Source: Manduca sexta
Lineage: Eukaryota > Arthropoda > Insecta > Lepidoptera > Sphingidae
Assembly (NCBI RefSeq): GCF_014839805.1
Contig: NC_051142.1
Span: 17,082,589-17,146,588 of the forward strand
Direction of reading: 5' to 3'
Length of the DNA stretch: 64,000 nucleotides
Below the pieces are notes generated by a model. The model ran no database searches, was not told where the DNA came from, and saw only the letters and a list, made by a program, of their open reading frames with translations. Each line of letters starts with the position of its first letter. The first letter of the stretch is position 1. This document shows positions 1 to 10,734 of the stretch, in pieces. A program made the translations under genes and the position numbers.

Positions 1-41
1 TCAAGTTGGATTTTTAGGATGTAGCAGCAAGGGCAACAACC

Positions 42-48
42 TTAACCT
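42..48 (-). CDS. LIM gene exon 13, stop codon (terminal exon)
   Basis: The acceptor tttcctacag opens an exon that completes Arg, then reads Gly and stop TAA at 44-42. A second AG two bases further in would instead give about 15 more residues, ending in TGA at 3-1. The 3' UTR probably runs off the left edge. Confidence 0.55.
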
Positions 49-3000
49 CTGTAGGAAAGAAAACTTGCGTAGGAGACTGTCTATCATTATTTAAATATAC
101 ATTGTATATATTATGTAAGAATATTTTGGAAAATAAACAATATTTCGCACAAAATTTAGTTTGGCCATTCTAAAACTCAGCTTCATATATAGTACATCAT
201 ACCTTGTAGAAGAATCCCGAAGCGTACTGTACGCAGAACCGGTCCACTCTTCATTAACGTCACCTGATATATCTAAAATATAAACAATATAATAAAATTT
301 AATTTTAAGGTGCCAGAGCCATCTAGACCTTTGACAATTACAGAAAAAAAAGTTAATACTGTTAACTAAAAGAATAAAGCATACAAACAATAAAATACAA
401 TAATACAAACTAATAAAAATTAAGTATAGATAGACGGGGTTTCTATGTACAATCTTTTTCTCTTTGCTAAGGATCGAGTTCTTTTTTTGAAACTAGGTTA
501 AACACCAGTCCCTCCTCCCCCAACTCCCTACACATTTGTAAAATTTTGTTACTGAAATATTAACCTGATTCTTGCTTCAACATGGACAAACTGATGGACT
601 CTTCGCGGTGTAGACGAGATCTGAAAAGTTATAACTCTCTAGAATACTGTCAAACGATATAATAGCGGCTCAAGGGATAGAGTTAATCATTATCAGATAA
701 CTTACGTAAATGAGATAAAGATAAAGTGAAAATGCTATCCACCCTTTTTAATAAACGATTCCGATCGATTTTTTTATCCCTCGCATAAATGGACCAATCA
801 AAATAAAGTTTTTATTGACATGCTTACAAATGAGTAATGTCATATTTTATTTGCTTTATTCTCAGGACCGCATCGAACTTTACGATTGGAATAATTTATT
901 GAAAACGGCCGGTATACTGGTACTGGTATCGATACAAGGGGAATAAATTTCCCCTTTCCCTACTACTGTATTCTAATTTAATAAACTTTTAGTACAATAA
1001 AGTACTTACTCTGATTTTATAATGACTGGCACTTCAGATTTTTTCCTCAGCGCCATATTGGCTATCTCAGTGGAGGCACCCAGTTCTGAATTAAATGAAT
1101 ATATAATAAATATAGTTAGAAATATATTTTTTTAAATAATTATATCTCGTTTTACAAAGAAAATATTAAATTTCGTCATATTGTGGTAAAATATGAAACT
1201 AATTTTTCGTACTGACAACGTTAATTTTAAAACGAAAAATCAAAGTGGCGCCCCCAAAACAGGTTTGTAATTTTCTAGTGAAGCTATAATTAGATTACTG
1301 ACCTGCGATTCTGAGGTCACTGCAGGTCACTTTATTCTGAAAAATTAAACCAACAAATTATATTATTCTTCATAAATATAATAAAATTATTAAGATCGTC
1401 TCTTAGAATAAACTGAGCGTAATAATGATTAAAAACTTTACTTACAGGCTTTTCCTTTCTGTTTTTGTACGAATGTCGTATTGGAGGCGGTTTTCTGCGT
1501 AACAAAACAAAAAAGTCATTTGAAGCAAATTTCAATATTAATAATAGGTAACGTATAAAACAGAGGTTCCCAAACTTTCTTTTACTCCTAGACCTCTTTC
1601 AAAATTTTGTTGGTTCCCATGGACCTTTTTTAGGTTTTCGAAGAAAAAGTGCATTATAACTACCGCCCAGCCATTGCGGGGTGTTATGTTAGGGCCACCC
1701 TGCCTCTTACGACCCCTAACAATATTATCTGCCTACATTGATAAGTAAAGTCAAGCCAACATTTTAGTACTTTACTATCAAACCAGATAAATTTTCGTGG
1801 ACCCCCGTTAAGTCTCCCTTGGAACCCTGGAGATCCTGGAGGAGGATGGTATAGAATTTTTACTTACTTAATTTCCGTACATTCGATTTGCGTCAACAAC
1901 ACTTGAGTGACGTCTGTTGTCGTGCCCATTTCTGAGAAGCAAAACATAAGAAATAATTCAGTGGAAACCGATTATAACTACATGGGAGGGATCACCTAAT
2001 CTGGATGTTATATCCGATAGTCGTTATAAACGACACTCTTTTTCTATACATTTATTTGCCGGGACGTTACCATTTACAGTCATTTTCAATAAACGATTTC
2101 AAACGCTTTCGATCTATCTAAAAAAGAGACCAATCAGCCCCAAGGTATTTTTGACATGCTTACAAATAACTTATTACGATTTACTTATTATGGTTTTTAC
2201 TCGGAATCGGATTAGACATTTAGATTGGGATCGTTTAATAGAAACGGCTGTTAGTCGTTATCGTCGTTTTCTGCTATAATAGTTATATTTATAGTATAAA
2301 ACGTTGAATCTACCACACACAAATGAGGCATTATGAAACAAAACATACTCTTACCAACGCTCTTTTTCTTCATATTGTCAGTATTCTGAAAATAAACAAT
2401 ATTTTAAGAACACTTAATTTACTGAAGAATGCTCTCTGCAATTACATAAATACATCCAATTGTAGGTATTGTTACAATGAAAATAAATATGCTACATAAT
2501 ATTTGCATAGTATTCGTACGCACATTTATAATACAAATTATATATACGAATTGTATATACAAATTATATATACGAATTATATATACAAATTATATATAAA
2601 CGATTAAAGTAATAACAAAAATTAAACTGTACGACACATGAGATACCAACCATACACATCTCCTTCCCGACTTGCAAGGCAAGTTCCGTCGACAACGCGA
2701 TTTTGCTACAAACATACAAATTATTAAAGGAAAAAATACTAAGAATACCAGCCCTGTATTATATACTGCCCACTCCTGACTACAGGCGTCCTCGGTAGAG
2801 AAGGTAGTAGTAACTGAGAGGGCTTAGGGCTTAGTCCGCCACGATGGCCTCATGTGGGTTGGTAGACTTCACATCTCTTCAAAATGCTTATGGAGAATTC
2901 TAATATATGTAGGTTTCCTCACGCTGTTCTTCACCGTTAAAATATTAATAGATAGACAGAAATCTTCGTTAAGCATAAAGCTCGTGATATGTCTAATTTT

Positions 3001-4715
3001 CAGTAGAAGTAACATCACTAGCTTTTTTTATGTTACACTAATCACTAATAATGTCCAATACCATACTTACCCCCTGGCAGCCTTGTTAGGGTCATCGGAA
3101 ACACTCTTGCTCTCCGAACCAGTGGACCCAACCAACCCGGCCAGCTCTATGACGCCTGTCAATCTCTCGCGATGGGGTTTTGGAGATCGGCGCGTCCTGC
3201 GCCGGGTCCTTTGAATTATGATAATTATTTTCTAAATTTAAATGTCCAACTCGAGATATCAGCGTCGTACCCTTAGAAATATAGATATTAGTATGTATAA
3301 TACATTTCTAAATCCAAATATGGTACTCAATCTCAGTAGAGAAAACAAAAGGACAGAATCTTTAAATGCATGTTTTAACCGAAGATGTGTTATCCCACTC
3401 CTTTAAAAGTTAAAACGTGACTAAGTACAGGACACGAGACGCCATGTCGTTTCGTTGTGATTGGTCGTGAGAATAACATGTGACTCACGCGTTCGTCTCT
3501 CGACCAATCACAATAATCAGTCTTAAACGATTTAGACCTTCGTGTCGTGTTTGTTACGCCACATTCTTGAAGGCAGACTAGTATTCTAGCCTGGGACTAT
3601 GACCAAGTGCACTGCTATTAGGCACTGCTATTTTATAAGGCAACAGGTATGTATAAAAACATAATAACCTGGAACTTGACCTCCTAGGTCGCGTGATCTT
3701 AGTCTGTCGCGCCGTCGAGCAACCTTGGAAGATGCGCTGAGAGCAGCTTGAGCAGAATATCACCCCTTTGAAGATCTCTGCATTTTTCAGATCTGTTTCG
3801 CTGCATACGTCTTAAGAAAACAAACTGAGATGTAGAATATACTGTAAAGTATAAATATACTCTATGATGTATACTGTAATGTTAATTTCGAATGAATTAA
3901 GCTTCAATTAACTCGTCACGCACTTGCGTTCTAAAGGACGTAAAATAGTTGCCCTGTATATTACAATGGCAAGGCAAGTCTTTTTCGTGTTGATAGGTGA
4001 GGCTCGCTTCAAGAAACTTGCAGAAAGAAACTCATTCTGTCTGATAGAGACTTACGGTTAATGACTCAAAAATGTGTTTGGTCGAGGCGAGCTGCTTCTA
4101 CGAGTTTTAAAACGTCTACGATGGTCCATATTCAGACGAATACAAGGTACGTATGCTTTCAGGAAAATATTACGAAATGAAAACATCTTTACCATATCCA
4201 GGCGAAAAGGATTTTCGTTATTCTTTAGATAGGTAATATAAATTGTAATTACTTACAACATTTGTGACATTCCTTGTGATAACTGTACCCTTCCCTTATG
4301 GAGATGCTGTCACCCCGACTCACCGGACCTTGGCAATGCTCGCACACACCGCAACTTTAGAGACACAACATTTCAATAAACGGAAAAGGCCATGAGCACA
4401 GACAAAGAGTGGTGTGGGAAGCTATGTCTGTATGAATTAGACGAAAGTGGAAACAATCGCACGAAACATCGATGTGTTGAAAATCAAACCGACCAATCAT
4501 GAGTGTGCTTACGACTCGTGCCTTTAAATCTGTACTATCGAATTAAATATGAACTACCCATATGCTTAACAAATTTAATGCTTTAATTGAGCTTGAGGCT
4601 TCAGACGTCCGAGTCTCATGGGGCAAATTCATTTTGCCGCGATAAAAAAAAACATTATCAAAACAATGCAATCAGCATCAAGAACATGCCATTAATTGCG
4701 GTGTACTTACGCCAT
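42..4715 (-). CDS. Uncharacterised N-terminal LIM-domain protein, 13 exons
   Basis: Thirteen exons join in phase without a stop to give 825 nt, 274 aa: 4711-4715, 4257-4354, 3669-3810, 3071-3208, 2651-2705, 2355-2385, 1868-1931, 1446-1494, 1303-1336, 1010-1085, 565-620, 203-272 and 42-48. The protein begins MACGVCEHC and carries one complete LIM zinc-binding domain at residues 6-57, with ligands C6, C9, H28, C31, C34, C37, C54 and C57. A basic Ser/Arg-rich stretch follows (about 69-97), then a low-complexity tail with no domain I recognise. LIM domains usually mediate protein contacts, and the basic stretch could be a nuclear signal; both are inference. The ATG context (aacATGg) is good and lies at the end of an exon. 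I cannot assign a family: LASP, CRP, LMO and MICAL do not fit by eye. The exon chain is strongly supported by phase agreement; function is unknown. Confidence 0.82.
203..272 (-). CDS. LIM gene exon 12
   Basis: An acidic/Ser-rich exon (ISGDVNEEWTGSAYSTLR) with acceptor attttag and donor GTATGA. It is phase 2 out. Confidence 0.78.
565..620 (-). CDS. LIM gene exon 11
   Basis: The exon encodes SRLHREESISLSMLKQES, with a second psi-K-x-E motif (LKQE). The acceptor cttttcag is strong; the donor GTTAAT is moderate. Confidence 0.78.
1010..1085 (-). CDS. LIM gene exon 10
   Basis: Residues 207-230 include STEIANMALRKK and end in VIIKS. The last two bases form Glu with the next exon, giving IKSE, a SUMO-type psi-K-x-E motif. 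The donor is GTAAGT. Confidence 0.82.
1303..1336 (-). CDS. LIM gene exon 9 (34-nt microexon)
   Basis: The exon encodes NKVTCSDLRIA between a strong atttttcag acceptor and a GTCAGT donor, phase 0 in and 1 out. Confidence 0.76.
1446..1494 (-). CDS. LIM gene exon 8
   Basis: A basic 49-nt exon encodes KPPPIRHSYKNRKEKP, with a good acceptor (ttgttacgcag) and a GTAAGTA donor. Confidence 0.8.
1655..1730 (-). repeat. Fragment of non-LTR retroelement 3' end
   Basis: It contains ctaccgcccagcc and gcctcttacga, shared with the TSD-flanked insertion at 33512-33733. It is degenerate and lies in the intron between LIM gene exons 7 and 8. Confidence 0.6.
1868..1931 (-). CDS. LIM gene exon 7
   Basis: The exon encodes MGTTTDVTQVLLTQIECTEI. 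The acceptor cttctcag and donor GTAAGTA are both strong. Confidence 0.8.
2355..2385 (-). CDS. LIM gene exon 6 (31-nt microexon)
   Basis: The acceptor attttcag and donor GTAAGAG enclose 31 nt encoding NTDNMKKKSV, phase 0 in and 1 out. The phases match both neighbours. Confidence 0.75.
2651..2705 (-). CDS. LIM gene exon 5
   Basis: A 55-nt exon encodes KIALSTELALQVGKEMCM. The splice sites are weak (gtttgtag acceptor, GTTGGT donor), but it is the exon found that reconciles the phases of its neighbours. Confidence 0.62.
2745..2945 (-). repeat. tRNA-derived SINE, family A, truncated
   Basis: It matches the body of the full copy at 40045-40375 but lacks the tRNA-like head. It sits in the intron between exons 4 and 5 of the LIM gene. 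Confidence 0.8.
3071..3208 (-). CDS. LIM gene exon 4, Arg-rich then Ser-rich
   Basis: Residues 83-127 begin TRRRTRRSPKPHRER and end in an acidic/Ser stretch (SESKSVSDDP). The donor GTAAGT is strong. The GC-rich codon use stands out from the flanking AT-rich introns. Confidence 0.8.
3669..3810 (-). CDS. LIM gene exon 3, second zinc loop and basic region
   Basis: The exon completes the LIM domain (YVC, then FCSSC at residues 53-57) and runs into a basic Ser/Arg stretch. The acceptor ttttcttaag is preceded by a good pyrimidine tract. Two donors, both leaving the same phase, are possible: GTTATT (exon end 3669) or GTCAAG (exon end 3681). Confidence 0.82.
4257..4354 (-). CDS. LIM gene exon 2, first zinc loop
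   Basis: The exon encodes C3-C34, including ligands C6, C9, H28, C31 and C34 (HKECHKC). The acceptor is tctctaaag and the donor GTAAGT; phases are 2 in and 1 out. Confidence 0.88.
4711..4715 (-). CDS. LIM gene exon 1, coding part (ATG GC)
   Basis: The start codon is at 4715-4713, followed by GC and a strong GTAAGT donor. The two leftover bases combine with the T that opens the next exon to make Ala. The 5' UTR lies to the right (about 4716-4800). Confidence 0.75.
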
Positions 4716-5100
4716 GTTTGTATTTAAATATTTTTGTATATTTTACATTTTTTATTTTACAATTTTATCAGTTCGTCATTTCTGATTTCGTTTTAATTGA
4801 TGGCTGACAAACTACGACACAAAGAGAATTATATGCTACGACATATCTTCTTAATAGAGGATTTTATCAAAGAGATATGTAAATATTGGACTTTATTTGT
4901 AAATTTAATTTTCTGTCCGAATAAAATAATAGGGGATAAAAGTAAAATTATAGCCTACAGTAAGTATTTAGTATATTTTATTTTCATTTATGTTTAATAA
5001 TTTTACTGATTGCTATTTTTAACTGCAAAAATTACTCTATCACTTAGTACAGTATTGATTTAAAACACAAATGGGGGTTTAAAAGAAAATAAACACACCA
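4716..5100 (-). promoter_or_regulatory. 5' UTR and likely promoter region of the LIM gene
   Basis: This very AT-rich DNA lies immediately upstream of the start codon at 4715. I see no clear TATA, initiator or CpG-rich block, so the placement rests only on its position upstream of the first coding exon. Confidence 0.35.
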
Positions 5101-5477
5101 ACTTTTAACACTTTATTGCCATATAAAAACACGAAATAGGTACAAACGTGAACTTAAACTCTCTCTGTAAAATAGGAATCATTATAATTCGTAACATTAT
5201 ATTTAGCTCATCCAGCACCATATTGTCGAATTTCAGTGAAAATCACCAGTGATATTGCAAAATATTAAAATACGCTAGACCTCGGAGTCTAGACTATGCT
5301 AAAAACAGCTATAAAAAAAAACTAAAATAAATAATAGCAACCGTCAAAATTGAAAATCGTGTGAAATACCTGTAAGTTTTTGTCCTGAGTGTGAGACGCG
5401 GTGCTAAAGAATGACCACGTACATAATTAAATTTTCATAACATTATTTCTATTTTCAATCAAGCATAAAAAGAACGG

Positions 5478-5795
5478 TGAGAGCCTAGTACGTTGTGGAA
5501 CGGACTGCCGAGACGAATTTCCGTAGATTTAAATCCCAAGGGCACACACCTCTGACTTTTAAAAAATAGATATATTCTTTGTGAATTATCGCTTGCTGTA
5601 ATGTTGAAGGAAAACATTATGAGGAATCCTGCATACCTGAGAAGTTCTCTGTAGGGATTTTAAGGGTGTGTGACGTCCACAAATCCGCACTAGGCCAGCG
5701 TGGTGGACTAAGGCCTTATCCCTCTCAGTAGTAGAGGAGGCCCGTGCTCAGCAGTGAGACAGTATATAATACAGAGCTGATATTATTATTACAAG
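5478..5795 (+). repeat. tRNA-derived SINE, family A, near full length
   Basis: It starts with a degraded A box (gagcctagtacg) and B box (gatttaaatccc). It runs through the shared body to ctcagtagtagaggaggcccg and ends in a TATT-rich tail. Confidence 0.85.
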
Positions 5796-6059
5796 TAATT
5801 TTAAAACTACAAAAATCATCACTCTTGTCTCGTGCATATCCTTTTTTGCAACATCACCAACAAATTAATATCTCGAAATTCGTCAACTCATTCTCAATAA
5901 GATCAATATGTAAAAACTAAGAACACTAGACAGTATACTATAGCTACGTTATTTATATTAAAAAAATAGGTTTCTTAAATATTAACCGTCAGTTAAGAGA
6001 CATCACGACAGCATAGCAATATGTATTTAGTTTGAGCTATATACAACGTATTTTTTATA

Positions 6060-6400
6060 AGGGTCCGACATTACCCCAATGGTAAGTGGAGTGGGGTTCA
6101 ATAAAATGTCTACTGACAAGAGATGATTGCTCCGCAGTAGACACAACCATTCGGGTTCGCGTCTTAGCCGGCTAACATGACATTTGCGCGAAACACGCGA
6201 AACTCGATCTTATTGACATGAAATATGATGCCATATGAATGTTTATTTTACTTCTCATTTAAGCCGGCCTGCTGGAATCGGTTATACACAGGCTGATCCC
6301 GGAACGCGACACACTTCGTGGGCCATTATGGCGGGTTTTAACACCTTGTGTACGGCGGTCGCTATCCGAGCGGATATAAAATAAATCCTACCACCAACAA
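6060..6400 (-). repeat. Family C retroelement copy, interrupted
   Basis: It shares taccatcaggtg, gaccccact, cgtcagt, ccggcataat and ccgggatcagc (as complements) with copies at 39340-39575, 46000-46160 and 54140-54400. Roughly 6150-6262 is absent from the other copies and looks like a later insertion. Confidence 0.65.
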
Positions 6401-8974
6401 GTAATTAACTGATGTTGCCAATTTCCCGTCCTTAATTAACTGATGATGCCGATATTCCCTCGTTTTATGAAATACCAGTCACAAAATATAAAATTCTGTT
6501 TACTTTTGATCGAAACTATTTATTTGTCTTCAGGGTAAACAGAATAAAAGAAAAAAAAATTATTATACAAAAAAAAAAAAATAGAATAGTGCCTACTCTA
6601 TTCCGTTGCGTTGGAACATTGCAGCGATAGATCACATTCAGCGTAAAAAAAATCTTCAAACAAACACAATACATCAAGTTGGACCCGCACTGATACCATA
6701 AAGCTTTACTTAGCGACATCTCTCAACCGACACGGATTGCATATATTACTGGCCGGCAAAATGCTTGCAATTACAATAAATTTAAAATAGACTGGTTTAA
6801 AATCAGTCATGTACTAACCGACAATAAAAGGTAGAGCAAAAAATCAACTTTTCACTGTATGCGATTTACATAATGGGTAAAACATAAAAATAAAAATTAA
6901 CTTTTTAGAAATTAAGGGCATAATTTTTTGGAAATTGATTGCTAAAAAATTATTAAATTTAGGGTACAGTCTACAAAAAAGGAATGTATTTTTTTATAAT
7001 TATAATTTGGACTAAATCGATATTTTAGTACAATTTGGATATATACCCATTTTACGGTTAATACATAACTGATAGCTGTATGTATGTTAGTTTTTGAGAT
7101 CAAATTTACATAAACACATAGAAATAGAATAACCAATCTGAGATCAATCATCACCATTTTTTTTTCACATTTTCCGTTGATTTATAATTAAAATACGTTA
7201 TGTTTTGAGTCGTGTACTATTTTTTTGCATTTCTAGTAGGTTTCTATAAGTAATACCTTTGCCTCAGAAAAATATTTAATTTGAATACTTAAATAATTAT
7301 TATTCTTTTTTTTATGTCTATAAACCTCGAAAATTACAAAAAAAAATGGTACACGCTTCAAGTATTCTTAAAAAAATATTACTTAATAATTTCAGGTATA
7401 CTGGCCCCATAGTTAAATCTTACCTTACCTAGCTATTACGAAAATGACACTAAACCATAAACATTTAGAATAAAACAACCATAATCATAACAATATAAAA
7501 TACTTTAGTATTAAGTACAAAAATATAATATATAGGACAAAAAAAAAGTTTTTTAACCACTAATATTGCAACGAATGCCCTGTATGTTTTTTCGACATCG
7601 CGGAACTTTTTTTTCATATTTTTTTTACTTACTTTTTTATGCCCTTAACAAGTTTTGATTTTGTGAAATAGTGACATAGAAAAAATGGACAAGAAACAGT
7701 AAATGAATTTCTTGCATAAGAGACGGAACAAGAACTTTTACTAAGAAAATCAATTCAATCTATAGATTAAATATTAAGGGGAAAAATGGATACAATAGAA
7801 GATAATTTTTACAAACAGTAATAATTTTTTAAACTGTCATTATACTACGTGACCACAAAATGTTTTTTTATAATCATGTCACTATCTCATAAAATTACAT
7901 AACTGAACACATTCGGTATAAAATACCTTAATATAGTAATCATTCACTTGCAGTGTTCTCCTAATACGCGGTTTCACTAAACGCGTACAATATTACCCAA
8001 ATATGTAATCCGTTAGGGCCCCTAACATAACATACCCGAAATAAAAATATATTATTATATATAATCTAACTACTGATTTAAAGCGCAGTATTTTATTAGA
8101 AATTTGCTTCAGCACATTTTAATGATTACGTGAACCGTTTTATTAAATTAATGTAAAACCTTCATCCAGTTTGGTTTAAGTCATTATATTGTTTTTTACT
8201 TAAATTATTTCGACCTTGGACATCTAAACCAAATGAAAATTATTATGCTGATTTAAATAGTGAAAAAATCACTAACCTGCGCACTTTTCTTAATTAAACA
8301 CTGGCTTAAACATTTCAAATAAAATCATATACAATTACATACGATTTCAGTTTGCATCACGTTCCGTAAAATCTAAAAAAAAAAATATTACAACTAATAA
8401 AAAAAATTAATAAATGTATTATTATTACTGGCCTTACGTTTATCTAATGCCTTTAATTTCTATTTTATTATAACTAAATACAAACCTTTTTTTGTGATAA
8501 TAGAAAATTATAATTAAAGACATATTTCCAAGTTGGAAGCTCTTGTGGGTAAGAGAAGGGTTCATACAACATAATTCTTGTCGGCTTCCCTTTCGTCATT
8601 TATGTAAAATATAATTATCATTAGAAAGATTTCCAAAACCGTATATATGCACATTATTAGTACTTATATGTTGTGTCCAGTTCCCTTCGGCACTGGTGGG
8701 TAGTCTAACACGATATACCCCAAATTAGTTTCCATAATCTAGATGACATGCAGCCTTAGAAGTAGTGAAGATTTTATGCAACTTTTCCATTGGATTGGCC
8801 GGCGAAGCTAATGAATTCTTTTATCTCTTTCTCTCTAATATATTGCTGTATGTTTCACTCAGCTCCAGTCTTAGTGATACATTGAAGTTAAACAAGTTTT
8901 TGTTTAAGGGTTGCGAAGTTCGGTGTGTTTGTATAAGCCGACCCTTGCCATGCTAACAAACGTAGGGTCATGTT

Positions 8975-9105
8975 AAGTATATTTTTTTTCCTGACGTTTC
9001 TTTAAGTTTCCGTGAACTTTTCGGACGAAGAATACTGCAGTCCGCCCTGTTACCATGAGTGCTGCAAAATCTTCGAAACGTCAGTAAAAAGAACCGCGAT
9101 AAAAT
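8975..9105. repeat. MITE-like inverted element (ctgacgtttc ... gaaacgtcag)
   Basis: The ends are inverted copies (ctgacgtttc and gaaacgtcag), with internal gactgcag-like text. Related pieces occur at 14180-14290 and 48285-48370 (cccgacgtttcgaagactgcag). Confidence 0.5.
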
Positions 9106-10164
9106 ACGTAAAACATGTTTAATTTCAATGTCTAACATTCGCGGAAGAAGTCATTAGTGATACATGTCAAAGTATTCCCCATTTTTCATGACTTATTCGC
9201 ACCGATTGAGTTTTTTTTTAACTCAGATAAAAAATAAATCTCCATTATCACAAAAAATGTTTGCATTGCAAGAGAAACTCAAAAAGCGTACAAAGAAACT
9301 GTCAATTACCTCTCTGTGAGAAAAATGAAAACTAACCTAAAAAAAACTTACATCTATCATAAAATTACTTAGATAAAATTATTGCAAAATGTAATGACGC
9401 AAAATGTTTCTTAAGATGAGCTCTATAAAGCGCAATTTTGTGTAGAACAAACCCATACAAATTATCATTGGGGACTTTATATTATAAAAACAAACCGATT
9501 ATAATATTGCCTTAGATTCAAGATACTTGGTATCCTAAAGCGTGATTGTAATTACGCGGTTTCGTATTACGCGTTTTTTTTTATTTCAGCGCTGTTCGAA
9601 GCTCATTTATAGGATGTTTTAGAAAGGTGGTACGCATGACAATGTCGTGTGCTGTGAGAAGATTATTCCCAGTTTATTGGTAAAGGGAAACATAAAAGTA
9701 GAATCCTTAATTTATACAAGTCTTGAAAATTAGATTTTATTTCATTGCTGCAGTAAAAAAAAACTTCTCTGAAATCAAGAAAATTATATGTTTTTTTAAC
9801 ATAAACAATAACTGTAAATGAACTTTGAATATACTTATTGTAATTTATACCACCTTTATCCAACACCCTGTATACTCTCTCATGACTATACTATGAAATA
9901 AACATCAATAAATCTTAAAATATCTATAATCTACCAGTGATAACACATCATTCAGAGTTTAGCCTGGAGAGAGCTAAGCGTCATTAAGTCTCTATCAATA
10001 AATATTGTCATTTTTACTGTCATTATTGTTGAGCAAAAATATTAACAAATCACAAGTGTAATGCCCTTATTATAATTTTGAGGTTATCAAGCCTCGATAA
10101 GTAAACCCGGGAGTACCTGCAAATGCAAAAAAAAATATTAAACACATTTTAGTCTACAATATTG

Positions 10165-10345
10165 TGCTCCGCCTGTCTCGACGCCGTAGCTGTGTTGCGG
10201 CAAGCAACCGTACTGAGGTCTCGATTCGATTCCCGGGTCGGGAATTGTGCCCGGAACACAGCAATAGGCTCGTCCTGTTACATGTGATCTAACGAAATTG
10301 GAAAATCTTTGCCTACTCCTAGAAAAGGCATAATCTAAATAAGGC
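10165..10345 (+). repeat. tRNA-derived SINE, family B, degraded
   Basis: The B box gattcgattcccggg is followed by gggaattgtgcccgg and caataggctcg, which match the better copy at 46378-46640. Confidence 0.6.
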
Positions 10346-10384
10346 TAATCTCTTTCAATAGTAGAGGAGGCATTTTTTTCCATG

Positions 10385-10545
10385 GGAGCAAGTTACCGAA
10401 ATAAAAATTAGCCTATGTGTTAATCCAGGATATGGTCTACTCATGCGCCAAATTTCATCCGAATCCATTCAGTTGTTTTTACGTTTACTTCTAACAAACA
10501 TCCAAACATTTTCACAAACTTTCGCATTCACAGTAATAGTAAGAT
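10385..10545 (-). repeat. Interspersed element in the KLF 3' UTR
   Basis: It has the widespread insect element text (as the complement: gaatgcgaaagtttgtg, then ggattcggatgaaatttggc, then atcctggatt). It begins about 17 bases after the KLF stop codon, so it lies in the transcript's 3' UTR if that exon extends. Confidence 0.65.
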
Positions 10546-10561
10546 AGGCTTGTGACGCACG

Positions 10562-10734
10562 TCAATGCCGCCGCATGTGCAGGCCGAGGTGGTCGGAGCG
10601 CGCGAAGGAGCGTGCGCAGAGCGGGCACGTGAAGGGTCGGTGGCCGGTGTGCTTGCGCGTGTGCCGCGTCAGCTCGTCCGACCGCGCGAACCGCCACGAG
10701 CACCCCGCCCAGCCGCACGAGTACGGCTTCTCCC
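10562..10734 (-). CDS. KLF terminal coding exon, zinc fingers 2 and 3
   Basis: It reads [20 protein letters not shown] and continues to a stop directly after the last zinc ligand, H292. The acceptor gattcatag follows a long T tract. It is strongly GC-rich. The finger 2-3 linker is TGHRPF. Confidence 0.95.

Larger units (their letters stand above)
5100..10380. other. Intergenic DNA between the LIM and KLF genes
   Basis: I find no exon with matching splice signals on either strand. It holds a SINE (5478-5795), a split retroelement copy (6060-6400), a long AT-rich stretch (about 6480-8650) with many A/T homopolymers, a MITE-like element (8975-9105) and a second SINE type (10165-10345). Confidence 0.6.

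Noticed and set aside
2526..2600. Alternating tatata/acgaatt microsatellite-like stretch as a regulatory element
   Set aside because: It looks like ordinary low-complexity repeat DNA inside a LIM gene intron.
2852..3214. 120-codon plus-strand frame
   Set aside because: It overlaps a SINE and lies antisense to LIM gene exon 4, whose minus-strand frame is supported by splice sites.
3669..3810. Peptide STARQTKITR resembling the histone H3 tail
   Set aside because: The residues are permuted relative to H3 and the segment follows directly from the LIM domain; treated as coincidence in a basic region.
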